Notes: generated from the letters alone by a model not told the origin. DNA of 64,000 bases from Nitrosospira lacus (GCF_000355765.4 NZ_CP021106.3:2761137-2825136); one strand, 5' to 3'. Shown: positions 9,689 through 20,540, counted from the first letter of the stretch. Program-made: numbers and translations.

Positions 9689-10648
9689 TTACCAGCGAAT
9701 CAGCACCGATCCCCAGGTAAATCCCCCTCCTACGCCCTCCAGCAGCACATGCTGACCGGATTTAATGCGTCCGTCACGTACGGCTGCATCCAGCGCCAGG
9801 GGAATGGAGGCTGCGGAAGTATTACCTTGCCGGTCCAGGGTAACAACTACTTTTTCCATCGAAATCCCCAACTTCCTGGCAGTGGAGACGATAATACGGA
9901 TATTGGCCTGATGCGGAATCAACCAATCAATATCGGATACCTGCAGATTATTCTCAGCCAGCGCTTCATATACCACTTCTTCCAATACCTTTATTGCAAA
10001 TTTGAAAACCGTATTACCTTCCATCGTAACGAATGGCGTGCCCTGCACCTTGCCGCCGCAGATACTCCCGGGCACCGCGAGGATTTTGCTGTGGCTGCCG
10101 TCAGCATGCAGATGACTTGAAAGTACTCCAGGCTGGTCACTCCGGGTCAGTATGACGGCGCCAGCGCCGTCACCGAATAGCACACAAGTGGTGCGATCAG
10201 TCCAGTCGAGTATACGCGAATAGATTTCGGTACCAACCACCAGTGCGGTGCGGCATTTTCCGGCGCGAATAAACATGTCCGCCGTGGCAAGCGCATAGAT
10301 GAAACCGCTACATACCGCCTGCACATCAAATACCGGGCAACCCTTGGCCCCGAGCTTATCCTGCAAAATGCAGGCAGTGCTGGGGAAAATCACATCCGGC
10401 GTGGTAGTGGCAACAATGATCAGATCGATATCCGCAGCCGTCACACCCGCCGCCTCCATTGCTTCACGGCTCGCGTTGAGTGCCAGATCACTAGCCATTT
10501 GATTGTCCGCTGCGATGCGACGCTCCGCGATACCGGTGCGAGTACGTATCCACTCATCGCTGGTATCCACCATGCGCTCAAGGTCATGGTTTGTGAGAAT
10601 CTTTTCCGGCAGATAACTGCCTGTCCCCACAATCCTGGAATACATCAT
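9689..10648 (-). CDS. fabH: 3-oxoacyl-ACP synthase III
   Basis: Initiates fatty-acid synthesis by condensing acetyl-CoA with malonyl-ACP. 319 residues. The catalytic triad is visible as Cys in [10 protein letters not shown] (about 113), His in [11 protein letters not shown] and Asn in [13 protein letters not shown]. Its ATG overlaps the plsX stop in an ATGA arrangement, so translation is probably coupled; GGAGGAG lies inside the plsX end. A second in-frame ATG follows immediately and could be the real start. Confidence 0.96.
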   Translation of the reverse strand: MMYSRIVGTGSYLPEKILTNHDLERMVDTSDEWIRTRTGIAERRIAADNQMASDLALNASREAMEAAGVTAADIDLIIVATTTPDVIFPSTACILQDKLGAKGCPVFDVQAVCSGFIYALATADMFIRAGKCRTALVVGTEIYSRILDWTDRTTCVLFGDGAGAVILTRSDQPGVLSSHLHADGSHSKILAVPGSICGGKVQGTPFVTMEGNTVFKFAIKVLEEVVYEALAENNLQVSDIDWLIPHQANIRIIVSTARKLGISMEKVVVTLDRQGNTSAASIPLALDAAVRDGRIKSGQHVLLEGVGGGFTWGSVLIRW

Positions 10649-11706
10649 GTCGGACGCTCCTCCGGCATGGGTTGGGAATATGAAGACGAATTTTCCGGCT
10701 GATGCGGCAATCCCGCCACGCGTTCACTCAGGCGGCGCAGCATCCCGCCGCGCACTTCATCCACTGCGCGCGCAATGGCGAAAGCGAATGCATAACTGTC
10801 CGCCGCGCCGTGGCTCTTGATGACAATGCCACGCAACCCCAGCAAGCTCGCACCATTGTATTGACGGTGATCCACTCGTCGCTTGAATGCCTTGATGACC
10901 GGCAAGGCGATGAGTCCCGCGAATTTCGTGAGAGGATTTCGCCTGAATTCTTCACGCAAGTAAGTGGAAAGCATCTGTGCTACCCCTTCCGACGTTTTTA
11001 AGGCAACATTGCCGACGAAGCCATCACATACAACCACGTCAGTTGTCCCTTTATAAATGTCATCACCTTCGATATTGCCGTAAAAATTAAGTCCGCTGTC
11101 CCGCAGCAATTCCGCAGCCTGTTTCACGACTTCATTGCCTTTAATCTCTTCCTCACCAATATTCAGCAAACCAATGCTTGGCCTCTTTTTATTTTCCACG
11201 GAAGATACCAAGGTAGCCCCCATGACACCGAATTGCAGCAGGTGCTCGGCGCTGCAATCCACGTTGGCGCCCAGATCAAGCACATAAGTGCGTCCCCGTA
11301 TCGTAGGCAACACCACTGCGAGTGCTGGCCGGTCAATGCCTGGGAGCATCTTCAATACAAAACGTGAAGTTGCTATCAGCGCACCCGTGTTACCAGCACT
11401 CACACAAGCTTGGGCTTCCCCGCTTTTCACGAGATCAAGCGCAACCCGCATCGAGGAATTTTTTTTATTACGTAACGCCAGGGCGGGAGACTCATCCATA
11501 CCTACGACCTCGCTCGCGGCATGAACTCTAAGTCGCGGACCGGGTGCAAATTTGATGGCACGCAATTCTGACTCGATGGCGTCGGGCAATCCCACCAGAA
11601 TAATGTCCGTCCCGGGATTATGACGGAGATAATCGACGACTGCGGGAACCGTCACATGAGGGCCGTGATCGCCGCCCATGCAGTCTATGGCTACGGTAAT
11701 ATCCAA
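10645..11706 (-). CDS. plsX: Phosphate acyltransferase PlsX
   Basis: Makes acyl-phosphate from acyl-ACP for phospholipid synthesis. 353 residues. Typical blocks are [55 protein letters not shown] and [15 protein letters not shown]. The reading frame starts with TTG at 11706 (AAAGG about 8 bases upstream) because no ATG exists before the conserved [11 protein letters not shown]. It overlaps fabH by four bases and follows rpmF by 65 bases. The C-terminal tail after residue 335 is Pro/Ser-rich and variable. Confidence 0.95.
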   Translation of the reverse strand: MDITVAIDCMGGDHGPHVTVPAVVDYLRHNPGTDIILVGLPDAIESELRAIKFAPGPRLRVHAASEVVGMDESPALALRNKKNSSMRVALDLVKSGEAQACVSAGNTGALIATSRFVLKMLPGIDRPALAVVLPTIRGRTYVLDLGANVDCSAEHLLQFGVMGATLVSSVENKKRPSIGLLNIGEEEIKGNEVVKQAAELLRDSGLNFYGNIEGDDIYKGTTDVVVCDGFVGNVALKTSEGVAQMLSTYLREEFRRNPLTKFAGLIALPVIKAFKRRVDHRQYNGASLLGLRGIVIKSHGAADSYAFAFAIARAVDEVRGGMLRRLSERVAGLPHQPENSSSYSQPMPEERPT

Positions 11707-11771
11707 TATTGACGCCTTTGAGACCGGGATAAGCCGGAATTTCGATGTCCCCGGAACAATGGGGCGAAATT

Positions 11772-11951
11772 TTAATCTTCCTTGGTCTTGACGACTTTCC
11801 TGCCGCGATAATAACCGTTGGGACTGATGTGGTGACGCAAATGGACTTCACCGGTTTTAGAGTCCACCGTCAATGGTGAACTGGTCAAAAAATCATGCGA
11901 GCGGTGCATACCGCGCTTGGATGGAGATTTTTTGTTTTGTTGGACTGCCAT
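11772..11951 (-). CDS. rpmF: 50S ribosomal protein L32
   Basis: 59-residue ribosomal protein, [20 protein letters not shown] at the N-terminus and [15 protein letters not shown] at the end. It has no Cys pair, so it is the zinc-free form. AAGGAG lies 11 bases before the ATG. It sits between yceD and plsX, the conserved yceD-rpmF-plsX order, which links ribosome and lipid synthesis. Confidence 0.95.
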   Translation of the reverse strand: MAVQQNKKSPSKRGMHRSHDFLTSSPLTVDSKTGEVHLRHHISPNGYYRGRKVVKTKED

Positions 11952-11975
11952 GGGGTGTTACTCCTTAAGTAAATT

Positions 11976-12476
11976 TCAATGCAGCTTTTTCAGTTGCGCC
12001 AGCGCAGAAAATGGAGATTTTTCGCCGGCTGTATCTCCGCCGCCGGCTTTGATGATCGCACATTCGCTCTCCACGTGACGCGGCGAAATCGGCAGGCTCA
12101 GGATAATTTCATCTTCAATCAACGCCAGAACGTCCATGCCGGACCCCGCCAGAATAACATCGGTCGATTCGTCTTCATCGAAACGGCAGAGTTCGCTTTC
12201 ATTACTTGCCAGCAATAGATCCGTCCTCAAATCCAGCACGTGCTTGATTTCCCCGAGACAACGCTGGCACCGGAGGTTTATGGATCCCTGAACAGTGATA
12301 CGCAAAACCGGTTTGGCAGTCTTGTCCAGAGTGCCGGCAACGGTATACTTCAACTCGCCGCAATTGCCAAGCAGATAATCCTGCAAGCGCCCAAGCCCGG
12401 CAATTGAGATTTTACCATGATGCACGCCATCATTACGGGCAAAATCGATGGCATCCACGATGAGCTGTTCTGGCAT
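11976..12476 (-). CDS. yceD: DUF177 family protein YceD
   Basis: 166-residue protein of the YceD/DUF177 family, implicated in 23S rRNA accumulation in other organisms. The CQRC pair in LRCQRCLGEI (about residue 95) and the acidic CRFDEDESTD stretch match the family. It precedes rpmF by 24 bases and is the promoter-proximal gene of the fab cluster. The ATG has only a weak ribosome site. Divergent maf lies 160 bases away, so the promoters of both lie between 12477 and 12636. Confidence 0.88.
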   Translation of the reverse strand: MPEQLIVDAIDFARNDGVHHGKISIAGLGRLQDYLLGNCGELKYTVAGTLDKTAKPVLRITVQGSINLRCQRCLGEIKHVLDLRTDLLLASNESELCRFDEDESTDVILAGSGMDVLALIEDEIILSLPISPRHVESECAIIKAGGGDTAGEKSPFSALAQLKKLH

Positions 12477-12636
12477 AAATGGAATCTTTATAAAATCAAA
12501 TTACACACACCCGGCATTGTCTCGCGAGCCAGATTGCGGGCCGCCTGCCTACCGTACTGCGTGCCTTCAATTGATAAATCAACGCATTTAGTATTAGAAT
12601 CCCGGAGTTTCCCGTACGGCGCGCATAATATATTTT

Positions 12637-13269
12637 TTGCCTCCGGGTGTCAAAATCCATCTAACAGCAAACTTGAAAACACAACAAATCGCTCAACGAC
12701 TTATATTGGGATCCAGCTCTATTTATCGCCATGAACTACTCAAACGCCTGCAAGTTCCGTTTGAGGTATTTAGCCCGGAAATTGACGAAACTCCCCTGAC
12801 AGACGAGATTCCCGAAGCCACCGCCCTTCGCCTGGCTGCAGCAAAGACCCGTGCGGTTGCGGCCACCTACCCGGATGCGCTCATTATAGGCGCCGATCAA
12901 GTAGCGGTGCTGGAAGGCATCCAGCTCGGCAAACCCTTGAACCGTGTCAATGCAACCAGGCAATTACAATTCGTTCGCGGGAAAGAAGTTGTATTTCATA
13001 CAGCTTTGAGTCTTTTCAATGCTCGCAGTGGCAACATGCAGATACGACTCATTCCTTCCCATGTCAAGTTTCGCAAATTAAGCAATCAGCAAATCGACAA
13101 CTATCTCGATAAAGAACAGCCGTATCACTGCGCGGGAAGCGCCAAGGCCGAGGGACTGGGTATTGCATTGATCGAACGCATGGTGAGCGATGACCCCAGT
13201 GCGCTGATTGGCTTGCCGCTGATCGCCCTAGTGGAGATGCTGGCATATGAAGGTGTGGGTATAGTGTGA
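12637..13269 (+). CDS. yceF: Maf-like nucleotide pyrophosphatase (YceF type)
   Basis: Nucleoside-triphosphate pyrophosphatase of the Maf fold, thought to remove modified nucleotides. About 198-210 residues. Family blocks are [35 protein letters not shown], the GKP motif, and [35 protein letters not shown]. No ATG lies upstream of the conserved start. The longest frame begins at TTG 12637; TTG 12673 would begin only ten residues before the fold and is equally likely. Neither has a clear ribosome site. It overlaps the next gene by four bases. Confidence 0.9.
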   Translation: MPPGVKIHLTANLKTQQIAQRLILGSSSIYRHELLKRLQVPFEVFSPEIDETPLTDEIPEATALRLAAAKTRAVAATYPDALIIGADQVAVLEGIQLGKPLNRVNATRQLQFVRGKEVVFHTALSLFNARSGNMQIRLIPSHVKFRKLSNQQIDNYLDKEQPYHCAGSAKAEGLGIALIERMVSDDPSALIGLPLIALVEMLAYEGVGIV

Positions 13270-13973
13270 ACCCCGGTACGCTCTATCTCATTCCCACCCC
13301 GCTTGGCGGGGGTGATATTGCCTGGATGATCCCCGCCGCCGTAAGGCACTGCATAGCGGGACTTGGCCACTATGTTGTCGAGCACCCAAAAACCGCCAGG
13401 CAATTTTTGAACCAGATTGGCTGTATCCTGCCGTTACAGCAAATCAGCATGCAAGTGTTGAATGAGCATACTCAGACCAAAGAACTGGCGAGCCTGCTTG
13501 GACCACTGCTTGCGGGAAATGATGTCGGATTATTGTCTGAAGCGGGCTGCCCCGCTGTCGCCGACCCTGGTGCGGGACTGGTACGCCTTGCTCATCAAAA
13601 GAATCTTCGAGTGGTGCCGCTGGTGGGGCCATCTTCCATACTGCTGGCACTGATGGCATCGGGATTGAATGGCCAGCGCTTCGTGTTTCACGGCTACCTC
13701 CCGATAGAAAAAAGTAAACGTGTCAAGACAATCGTTGAGCTGGAAAGAGACTCGATAGCCCGCGATCAGACCCAGATATTCATTGAGACCCCCTACCGCA
13801 ATCAAAAACTGCTGGAATCCCTTCTTTTCACCTGTCACGATGATACTGTTCTCTGCATCGCGTGCAATCTCACGCTGGCAAGCGAATATATTTCAACCAG
13901 GACAGTCAAGGAGTGGAAAGGCACGCTGCCCGATCTCGATAACAAGCCTGCCATTTTTTTGCTGCAAGGTTAG
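13266..13973 (+). CDS. SAM-dependent methyltransferase, tetrapyrrole-methylase fold (RsmI-like)
   Basis: 235 residues with the two-lobed fold of RsmI (16S rRNA 2'-O-methyltransferase) and tetrapyrrole methylases: [11 protein letters not shown] at the start, [23 protein letters not shown] (SAM pocket), [18 protein letters not shown] and FHGYLP then IFIETPYRN. It lacks the C-terminal domain of full-length RsmI (about 285 residues), and GLLSEAGCP replaces the usual VSDAGTP wording, so it is probably a paralogue with another substrate. The start is GTG within the maf stop (GTGTGA), so translation is likely coupled to maf. Confidence 0.85.
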   Translation: MNPGTLYLIPTPLGGGDIAWMIPAAVRHCIAGLGHYVVEHPKTARQFLNQIGCILPLQQISMQVLNEHTQTKELASLLGPLLAGNDVGLLSEAGCPAVADPGAGLVRLAHQKNLRVVPLVGPSSILLALMASGLNGQRFVFHGYLPIEKSKRVKTIVELERDSIARDQTQIFIETPYRNQKLLESLLFTCHDDTVLCIACNLTLASEYISTRTVKEWKGTLPDLDNKPAIFLLQG

Positions 13974-13997
13974 CCAGGAATCCTTGGTGAGGCGTAT

Positions 13998-14020
13998 AAC
14001 CGGAAAATTTGCGGTTTTTT
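13998..14020 (+). terminator. Terminator after maf and the methyltransferase gene
   Basis: AACCG (13998-14002) pairs with CGGTT (14012-14016), and the downstream arm runs into six T residues ending at 14020. A second small hairpin, TCCCG/CGGGA (14028-14044), follows and may serve the convergent sppA gene. The site lies between two convergent stops, as expected. Confidence 0.55.
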
Positions 14021-14048
14021 CAAGAATTCCCGGATAAATCGGGATTTA

Positions 14049-14999
14049 TTACCGCAATCCCCAGCCGCTTCCGGTACTAATCAACGTATCCGCCATTACC
14101 GCCCCAAAGCGTTTGGCAAAACGCTCGGCAAACCCCTCCCTGGCCGTATAATCCACGATGTGTTCAGCCTTGATAATTTCGCGCGCCACATATTCGGCAC
14201 TCCCCATGGCGTCGGCAAGTCCGAGATCGATACTTTTCTGGCCAGTCCAGACAATGCCGCTGAATATCTCCGGTACATCCTTCAAACGCTTTCCCCTGCC
14301 TTGCCGGACCACCTGAATAAACTGCTCATGGACGTCACCCAGCATTTCCTTGGCATATTCCTCCTGCTCAGTATTGGGCGGCGAGAAGGGATCAAGAAAA
14401 CCCTTGTTTTTTCCCGCCGTGATCAATCGGCGCTCGACACCCAGCTTTTCCATTGCACCGGTGAAACCAAAACCATTCATCAGCACGCCGATGGAACCGA
14501 CGATACTGGCCTTATCCACATAAATCTTGTCAGCCGCGGCAGCGACATAATAGCCACCGGAGGCGCAAACATCCTCGACGACGGCATAAAGTGGAATTTG
14601 AGGATATTCTGCGCGCAAGCGACGGATTTCGTCGTTGATATATCCCGCCTGCACGGGACTGCCGCCAGGGCTGTTGATACGCAGAATCACACCCTGCGTT
14701 TTCTTATCCTTGAACGCATTCTGTAGGCCCGCGTTGACATTATCCGCGCTGCCAATACTGTCGGGCGAGATTACGCCACGCAGTTCGACCAAGGCGGTAT
14801 GCTTACCGGAGATAGACATTTCTTTGTCATCCAGCCATCCCAATCCAAAAAACAAAAGCATAAACAGATAGATAAATGTCAGGGACTTGAAAAATATGCC
14901 CCATTGCCGTACCTTGCGCTGCTCCTGCACGGAAGAGAGCAAAAGTTTCTCAAGTACCTGCTTGTCCCAGTTTTCATTGCGATTATCAGAATCCGCCAT
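14049..14999 (-). CDS. sppA: Signal peptide peptidase SppA (short, 36 kDa type)
   Basis: Membrane serine protease of family S49 that degrades cleaved signal peptides. 316 residues, the short single-domain form. One membrane segment spans about residues 42-62 (SLTFIYLFMLLFFGLGWL). The protease domain shows LRINSPGGSPVQAGYI, the Ser in DVCASGGYYVAAAADKIYVD and SIVGSIGVLM. AAGGA lies ten bases upstream of the ATG. It is transcribed towards maf and the methyltransferase, downstream of rluC but 254 bases away. Confidence 0.92.
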   Translation of the reverse strand: MADSDNRNENWDKQVLEKLLLSSVQEQRKVRQWGIFFKSLTFIYLFMLLFFGLGWLDDKEMSISGKHTALVELRGVISPDSIGSADNVNAGLQNAFKDKKTQGVILRINSPGGSPVQAGYINDEIRRLRAEYPQIPLYAVVEDVCASGGYYVAAAADKIYVDKASIVGSIGVLMNGFGFTGAMEKLGVERRLITAGKNKGFLDPFSPPNTEQEEYAKEMLGDVHEQFIQVVRQGRGKRLKDVPEIFSGIVWTGQKSIDLGLADAMGSAEYVAREIIKAEHIVDYTAREGFAERFAKRFGAVMADTLISTGSGWGLR

Positions 15000-15253
15000 G
15001 GTTCATTCATCCTTCCAGTAAAGTAGGCAGCAAACCCTTATAGGCATGGGCGGCTGCTCACAAAATATAACCCTCTCGCTTCTCGATTTTGCAGCACTAC
15101 TCATTTTGTATCGCATACGTCACGAAAAATATCCACCCTTCCCATTTGCCAAATTTAAGACTAAATCGCACCATGCGCGGAACGGATCGGTATTATCATG
15201 AATCGCAAATTCACTCTCCATCTGATCTGACTGTCATGAGGGCTTGTTTACTC

Positions 15254-16288
15254 CTACTCGGTGGACTCATCGCCACTGCCGCCAATATCCAATCCATTCA
15301 GGAATTCCTGTAAATCATTCGCCAGCGGCGCCTTCAGAAGTAAACTCTTGCCGGTCACAGGATGTGCTACTTCAACCAGAAAAGCATGCAGGAACATGCG
15401 TTCCAGACGGAGTTTTGCAGCGCCCCTCGCCAGCTTCTTGTTCAAGGCGAAATCCCCATACTTGTCATCACCCGCTATAGGAAAGCCGAGATGAGCAAGA
15501 TGCACCCTGATCTGATGAGTACGACCTGTTTTTAGTTCCGCTTCCAGCAGACTGAAGCCCTGCCAGGATTTTTTCAGCGTAAATACAGTATGAGCCGTCA
15601 CTCCCACGGTTTTATCGCGCGCATCCATAGCCACCGCCACCCGCCGTTCCCCGGCAGCTGTCACGTATTTATTGAGGGATAACTTCACGCTTTGGCGCGC
15701 GTTATGCCACTTGCCTTTCACCAGCGTCAGGTAACGCTTCTCCATCAGTCCTGCACGGATTTGTCGGTGCAGTTCAACGAGCGCCGCACGCCTTTTTGCG
15801 AGAAGTAGAACTCCCGAAGTTTCCCTGTCAAGCCGATGAACCAATTCCAGGAATTTCCAATCGGGATGCTGAGCGCGCAGTTGCTCGATAACACCGAAGT
15901 TGACGCCGCTTCCGCCATGAACCGCAAGCCCCGCGGGCTTATTGATTACCATGAGCGTGTCATCCTCATATAATACCTCGAATGGAATTAACGCGGATTT
16001 AACAATCTTCTTTCTGGGAAGAGGGCTGGCCTGAGCTATTCTCACCGGCGGAATACGCACAATGTCGCCCAGTTTGAGCGCTTGTCCCGCATCGACGCGC
16101 TTGCTGTTAAGCCGCACTTGTCCGCTATGCAATAGCTGATAGATATGGCTTTTGGGCACGCCTCTAAGGCGCTTCATCAGGAAATTATCTATACGCTGAC
16201 CGTCGCTGTCCTCCCCTATGATTTCCTTGATCACAGCACGCGGAGGAAATTCTTTGCCTAAATCCTTAATTCTACTTATACTTACCAA
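15254..16288 (-). CDS. rluC: 23S rRNA pseudouridine synthase RluC
   Basis: Forms pseudouridines in 23S rRNA. 344 residues. An N-terminal S4 RNA-binding domain (about residues 30-90, RIDNFLMKRLRGVPKSHIYQLLHSGQVRLN) is followed by the RluA-type catalytic domain with the nucleophilic Asp in VHRLDRETSGVLLLAK and LKTGRTHQIRVHLAHLGFPIAGDDKYG. The start is TTG at 16288. It is divergent from rne, the conserved rluC/rne arrangement. Confidence 0.93.
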   Translation of the reverse strand: MVSISRIKDLGKEFPPRAVIKEIIGEDSDGQRIDNFLMKRLRGVPKSHIYQLLHSGQVRLNSKRVDAGQALKLGDIVRIPPVRIAQASPLPRKKIVKSALIPFEVLYEDDTLMVINKPAGLAVHGGSGVNFGVIEQLRAQHPDWKFLELVHRLDRETSGVLLLAKRRAALVELHRQIRAGLMEKRYLTLVKGKWHNARQSVKLSLNKYVTAAGERRVAVAMDARDKTVGVTAHTVFTLKKSWQGFSLLEAELKTGRTHQIRVHLAHLGFPIAGDDKYGDFALNKKLARGAAKLRLERMFLHAFLVEVAHPVTGKSLLLKAPLANDLQEFLNGLDIGGSGDESTE

Positions 16289-16702
16289 TTCGGAGTTCCA
16301 GCCTATCCTTTATCCGGTGCGCAAAATGGCGCTGTTGATGAGATTTTGTCCGACAGAGACAAGAGCCGACTTCGAAAACCTGGTTAATGTCGCTCACCAA
16401 TAAAGTAGCGATGGTAATTGATTTGCGCGCTCAAAGCACACGTAGATTTCAGTTTTCAGTTTCGTAGCGTCCGCTTGCCGGAATAGCCATAGTCGAAACC
16501 TGATTGAAACTTAATTTTCCGGTTCTGCTTGGAAAGAAAGCAGGACCCCCAGTGACAAGCCAGAGAAATAGTCATCTTTAACAAGCAGCCCGACACCATG
16601 ATCAAAGTTGCCTGACTAAAAAAGTTCTCGTATACGTGCGTCGGACACAGTCTCCCTCGCGCGTAGGCTGTCTGCCCGTGACCAGAGCGCGGGAGGCATA
16701 AA
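16289..16702. other. rluC-rne divergent intergenic region with the rne leader
   Basis: 414 bases without a gene; a 99-codon minus frame across it is not credible. It must hold the rluC promoter and the rne promoter and leader. In enterobacteria the rne leader mediates autoregulation by RNase E; whether this shorter leader does so cannot be read here. Confidence 0.5.
16608..16636 (+). promoter_or_regulatory. Candidate rne promoter
   Basis: TTGCCT (16608-16613), a 17-base spacer and TATACG (16631-16636). Both boxes match four of six consensus bases. Transcription from about 16643 would leave a leader of about 60 bases before the rne ATG, which has GGGAGG in front of it. Confidence 0.4.
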
Positions 16703-19504
16703 ATGAAACGTATGTTATTTAATGCGACACAGCCGGAAGAACTCCGTGTCGCCATTGTAGACGGTCAGAAGCTTATTGATCTCGACATTGAATCCGCCGG
16801 CAAGGAACAACGCAAGAGCAATATTTACAAGGCAGTCATCACCCGTCTCGAGCCCAGTCTCGAAGCCGCCTTTGTTGAGTATGGCGGCGAACGCCACGGT
16901 TTTCTTCCATTCAAGGAAATTTCCCGCTCTTACTTCAAGGACAATGCCGATCCGGCCCGTGTTCGCGTTCAGGATGTGCTCCATGAAGGTCAGGAACTCA
17001 TCGTACAGGTGGATAAGGACGAACGCGGAACTAAAGGTGCTGCGCTTACTACCTATATCTCGCTGGCGGGCCGCCATCTGGTTCTGATGCCCAACAATCC
17101 GCGCGGCGGCGGTGTGTCACGCCGCATCGAAGGCGAAGATCGGGCGGAACTGCGTGACGTAATGTCACAATTGAATGTCCCTCCGGGCATGAGTATTATC
17201 GCCCGCACCGCGGGAATAGGACGCAGTGAAGAAGAACTGCAGTGGGATCTGAATTATCTGCTACAACTGTGGCGGGCCATTGAAGATGCCTCAAAAAATC
17301 AAAGCGGCGCTTTCCTGATTTACCAGGAAAGCAGTCTTGTGATCCGCGCCATCCGTGATTACTTTCATCAGGAGATCGGCGAAATCCTGATTGATACCGA
17401 AAGCATCTATGAGCAGGCCTGTCAGTTCATGAGTCATGTCATGCCCGCCAACGTTAGCCGCGTCAAGCTCTATCGCGACGATGTACCGTTATTTTCACGT
17501 TTCCAGATCGAGCACCAAATTGAAACGGCCTATTCACGCCAGGTGACGCTACCCTCGGGCGGCGCAATCGTTATCGACCATACCGAAGCCTTGGTATCGG
17601 TCGATGTAAATTCCGCACGTGCCACGCGCGGATCCGATATCGAGCAAACCGCGCTGAACACCAATTTGGAGGCCGCCGATGAAATTGCACGGCAATTGCG
17701 CCTGCGTGACTTGGGCGGATTGGTGGTAATTGACTTTATCGATATGGAAATCACGCGCAATCAGCGGGAGGTGGAGAATCGGCTGCATGAATCACTACGT
17801 TATGATCGTGCTCGCGTGCAGATGGGTAAGATTTCCCGTTTTGGCCTGCTCGAATTGTCGCGCCAGCGCTTGCGCCCTTCGCTGGGTGAGAGCAGTTACA
17901 TTTCTTGCCCGCGTTGCCATGGCACAGGACACATTCGTGGTACCGATTCCTCCGCATTGCATATCCTCCGGATCATCCAGGAGGAGGCGATGAAGGAGAA
18001 CACCGCCGTGCTTCACGCCCAGGTACCGGTTGATGTCGCCACCTATCTGCTGAATGAAAAACGGGCGGAAATACATGCCATCGAAGCACGATTGAAGGTA
18101 AATGTCATATTAATTCCAAACATTCACCTGGAGACACCGAACTACAATATCACCCGTTTGCGCCATGACGATGTAAAGCTTGGTGAAGTTCAAACCAGCT
18201 ATCAAATGGTAGAGAAACCGGCACAGGAAATTGCTCTGCCGTCGGCCGCACAGGAAGCCAAACCCGCACGGCAGCAGGCAGCGGTGCGCGGCATCACGCC
18301 ATCACAGCCGGCTCCGGTGCGCGAGCAAAAACCGCCGCACCGGGAACCCCAGCAACTCTCGTTTCTGGATAAGATATTTGGCTGGTTCAAGCAAATGAGT
18401 GGTGAAGAAAGGAAAGTTCACCCGGAACAGGTCACGACCCACCCCCAGCGGCCGGAGCGCGGACGCGGGCGACGCGATCGCGTCCGTGAGGGACGCGATG
18501 GTGATTACAATGAAAAACTGCCACGTGGCAATCAGCGCGCACGTGACGAGCGCGGCGGCGAGGCTCCGGGTGTTTCGGGTCCAGCCAGGGAAACAGCGGC
18601 TCAGCGGCCCGAGCGTGGCGAAGCCAAACTTCAGGGCGAACGATCCGCTCAAAAAAAACAGCAGCGCGCACCGCGTGAAGAGAAAATTCGGATCGACGCC
18701 AAGTTATCTGCGGGGGAAGAGCGACCAGCGACCGAAGATTCCTTGCAGCAAAGCGAGGACGGCGGACGCCGCCGGCGTCGTGGCGGAAGACAGCGTGATC
18801 GGGGTGAACGCTCAGAACGCATTCCGCACGAAAGTAAACAAGCCGGTGGGCGAGACCTCCCTCCACAGCAGGCGGGCAGTCAGGCTACGCTCGAAAAAAG
18901 CCTTCCACCGACGGCAGTCGCTATTCCTGAACCCATACAGGAGACATCAGAGCCTATTGTTGCTTCTTCTTCGCCTGCAATGGAGTTGCGCCCAGAACCG
19001 GAAACCACAACCACTCCCGCATCATTGCAAATGGAGAAGACTATACCCCCGGCAGCGGAGCCAGCAGTACAGGATGAATCATTGGAACCGCGCAGTATTC
19101 CGATACTGGTTGAGCCGGAAACCGCGTCAGGCATACAGCCGCCCACGCAGGAATCCGTTCTGGAGCCTTCGTCAGCCAATGCGCCCTCTTCCGCCACCGC
19201 GGTCCTGAAACCCTTCAAGAATGAAGCGGAAGTAGAGGATGAAATTCCTGTGCCAATGATCCAGTCAACATTCGTACCGGAACGGGTACAATCCCCGCAG
19301 CATCAAGCACCGCATGCAGCCGAAACACCGAATCTGGCTGAAAGTGGGTTGATAATGATAGAGACCACTCCGGAAAAAATAAGACCCACGGAGGCCAATG
19401 TGGTGGACGAACCGGCTCCGGCGGAGCGGCGGCGCAAAAGACCTGCTCCAACACCATTAGTGGAACATGATGAACCGTTAGTACAGATCGAGACACATAA
19501 ATAG
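16703..19504 (+). CDS. rne: Ribonuclease E
   Basis: Essential endoribonuclease and degradosome scaffold at the membrane. 933 residues. The N-terminal half carries the S1 domain (about 35-120), the 5'-sensor and DNase-I-like region with catalytic acidic residues in [15 protein letters not shown] and [12 protein letters not shown], and the zinc-link [13 protein letters not shown] near residue 402. From about 500 onward the protein is disordered: Pro/Gln-rich, then Arg/Glu/Gly-rich (basic RNA-binding segment around 590-720), then an acidic Pro/Thr/Ser region. It ends in a conserved-looking [19 protein letters not shown] tail, probably a partner-binding motif. [11 protein letters not shown] near residue 555 resembles the amphipathic membrane-targeting helix. 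Confidence 0.96.
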   Translation: MKRMLFNATQPEELRVAIVDGQKLIDLDIESAGKEQRKSNIYKAVITRLEPSLEAAFVEYGGERHGFLPFKEISRSYFKDNADPARVRVQDVLHEGQELIVQVDKDERGTKGAALTTYISLAGRHLVLMPNNPRGGGVSRRIEGEDRAELRDVMSQLNVPPGMSIIARTAGIGRSEEELQWDLNYLLQLWRAIEDASKNQSGAFLIYQESSLVIRAIRDYFHQEIGEILIDTESIYEQACQFMSHVMPANVSRVKLYRDDVPLFSRFQIEHQIETAYSRQVTLPSGGAIVIDHTEALVSVDVNSARATRGSDIEQTALNTNLEAADEIARQLRLRDLGGLVVIDFIDMEITRNQREVENRLHESLRYDRARVQMGKISRFGLLELSRQRLRPSLGESSYISCPRCHGTGHIRGTDSSALHILRIIQEEAMKENTAVLHAQVPVDVATYLLNEKRAEIHAIEARLKVNVILIPNIHLETPNYNITRLRHDDVKLGEVQTSYQMVEKPAQEIALPSAAQEAKPARQQAAVRGITPSQPAPVREQKPPHREPQQLSFLDKIFGWFKQMSGEERKVHPEQVTTHPQRPERGRGRRDRVREGRDGDYNEKLPRGNQRARDERGGEAPGVSGPARETAAQRPERGEAKLQGERSAQKKQQRAPREEKIRIDAKLSAGEERPATEDSLQQSEDGGRRRRRGGRQRDRGERSERIPHESKQAGGRDLPPQQAGSQATLEKSLPPTAVAIPEPIQETSEPIVASSSPAMELRPEPETTTTPASLQMEKTIPPAAEPAVQDESLEPRSIPILVEPETASGIQPPTQESVLEPSSANAPSSATAVLKPFKNEAEVEDEIPVPMIQSTFVPERVQSPQHQAPHAAETPNLAESGLIMIETTPEKIRPTEANVVDEPAPAERRRKRPAPTPLVEHDEPLVQIETHK

Positions 19505-19532
19505 ATAAGCATCCTTATCAGTAGATAAACAA

Positions 19533-19549
19533 CCCCCTCCCCAAGGGGG
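19533..19549 (+). terminator. GC-rich hairpin just after rne
   Basis: CCCCCT (19533-19538) and AGGGGG (19544-19549) enclose a five-base loop, 28 bases after the rne stop. There is no T-run after it, so it may protect the 3' end rather than terminate by itself. Confidence 0.4.
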
Positions 19550-19612
19550 CGGTACATTATTCATAATGCGTCGGCTGTTGCAACGCCGCAGGCGGAGGGA
19601 GTTTGTCCCAAG

Positions 19613-19650
19613 GAGATAAAAGGCGGAGAATTGCTTCCACCTTTTATCTC
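19613..19650. repeat. Strong inverted repeat between rne and the phosphatase gene
   Basis: GAGATAAAAGG (19613-19623) and CCTTTTATCTC (19640-19650) form a perfect 11-base-pair stem; after one mismatch the inner bases GGA/TCC continue it. It lies between two convergent genes and reads the same on both strands, so it may act as a bidirectional terminator or an RNA-processing site. Confidence 0.5.
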
Positions 19651-19772
19651 ACCGTGAAGAGTCTTGCAGCAGATGGATTATGCAATTGCTCCCAAGGGAC
19701 CGCTCAAAAGATAAGAATCAATTGGCGCAAGGAATCTTTACGAATCATCGCGCTAAACAAACAGATAAGCGG

Positions 19773-20276
19773 CTAACTGCGGAATTCAGGTTTTATTCCT
19801 TTTTCATTGCGAATTTCATCAAGCAGCCCACGCCCCGCTTCCTCTACCAAATTCAGGACGTGCTCAAAGCCCTGTTGTCCACCAAAATAAGGATCGGGTA
19901 TCTCTGTTATACCTTCAGAAAACTGTTTGCTATATTGCATCAGCAGCCCTAGCTTGTGGCTGTATTGAGGCGGGCATTCCCGCTTGAGTACGGCAAGATT
20001 CCCCCTGTCCATCGCCAGAATATAATGATAAACCTCGAAATCCCTCTCATGTATCTGCCGTGCACGTAATTCCCTGGCGTCATAGCCTCGGCGCACGGCT
20101 GCTCTTTGGGCCCTTTCATCCGGCGGTTCGCCAATGTGAAAATCATGGGTACCGGCGGAATCGATATGAACCGCTTCTTCAAAACCGGCGGCCCTGACCT
20201 GGTGTCTGAACACCGCCTCCGCAGTGGGTGAACGGCAAATATTGCCCATGCAGACAAAAAGAACTTTAATCATCAT
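19773..20276 (-). CDS. Low-molecular-weight protein tyrosine phosphatase
   Basis: Cytoplasmic phosphatase of the arsenate-reductase-like fold; in many bacteria it acts with tyrosine kinases of capsule synthesis, but no such kinase is visible here. The P-loop CX5R is VCMGNICRSPTAEA at the N-terminus and the general acid Asp lies in ITEIPDPYFGG. I start at the ATG-ATG pair (20276/20273), which puts the P-loop in its usual place and has GGA upstream; the open frame reaches an earlier ATG at 20303 that would add nine residues. Convergent with rne. Confidence 0.88.
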   Translation of the reverse strand: MMIKVLFVCMGNICRSPTAEAVFRHQVRAAGFEEAVHIDSAGTHDFHIGEPPDERAQRAAVRRGYDARELRARQIHERDFEVYHYILAMDRGNLAVLKRECPPQYSHKLGLLMQYSKQFSEGITEIPDPYFGGQQGFEHVLNLVEEAGRGLLDEIRNEKGIKPEFRS

Positions 20277-20540
20277 ATTTCCAATCAATACGTTACAATC
20301 CATTTTTCACACCCGGCACAGGGTATGCAAGTTCCTCATGAATCTGATTCACACCTGCTTGCTTATGAGAGAGCTGTGCCCATTCCAAAGTGTACCAAAG
20401 ATGAGAGATAATTTGGGTGGACCAGAACGTCCGGCCGCATGCCCTGCGGCACAAGCTTCCTGATCGCGACCTTGTCAGGGATAATCAGCATGCAATGACC
20501 ACGCTGGGCAAGGAATAAATCGAGAAGTAAGATAAAGCCT

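Noticed and set aside
16456-16755. 99-codon minus-strand frame across the rne leader
   Set aside because: It reads into rne on the opposite strand and has no family; the region is better explained as promoter and leader.
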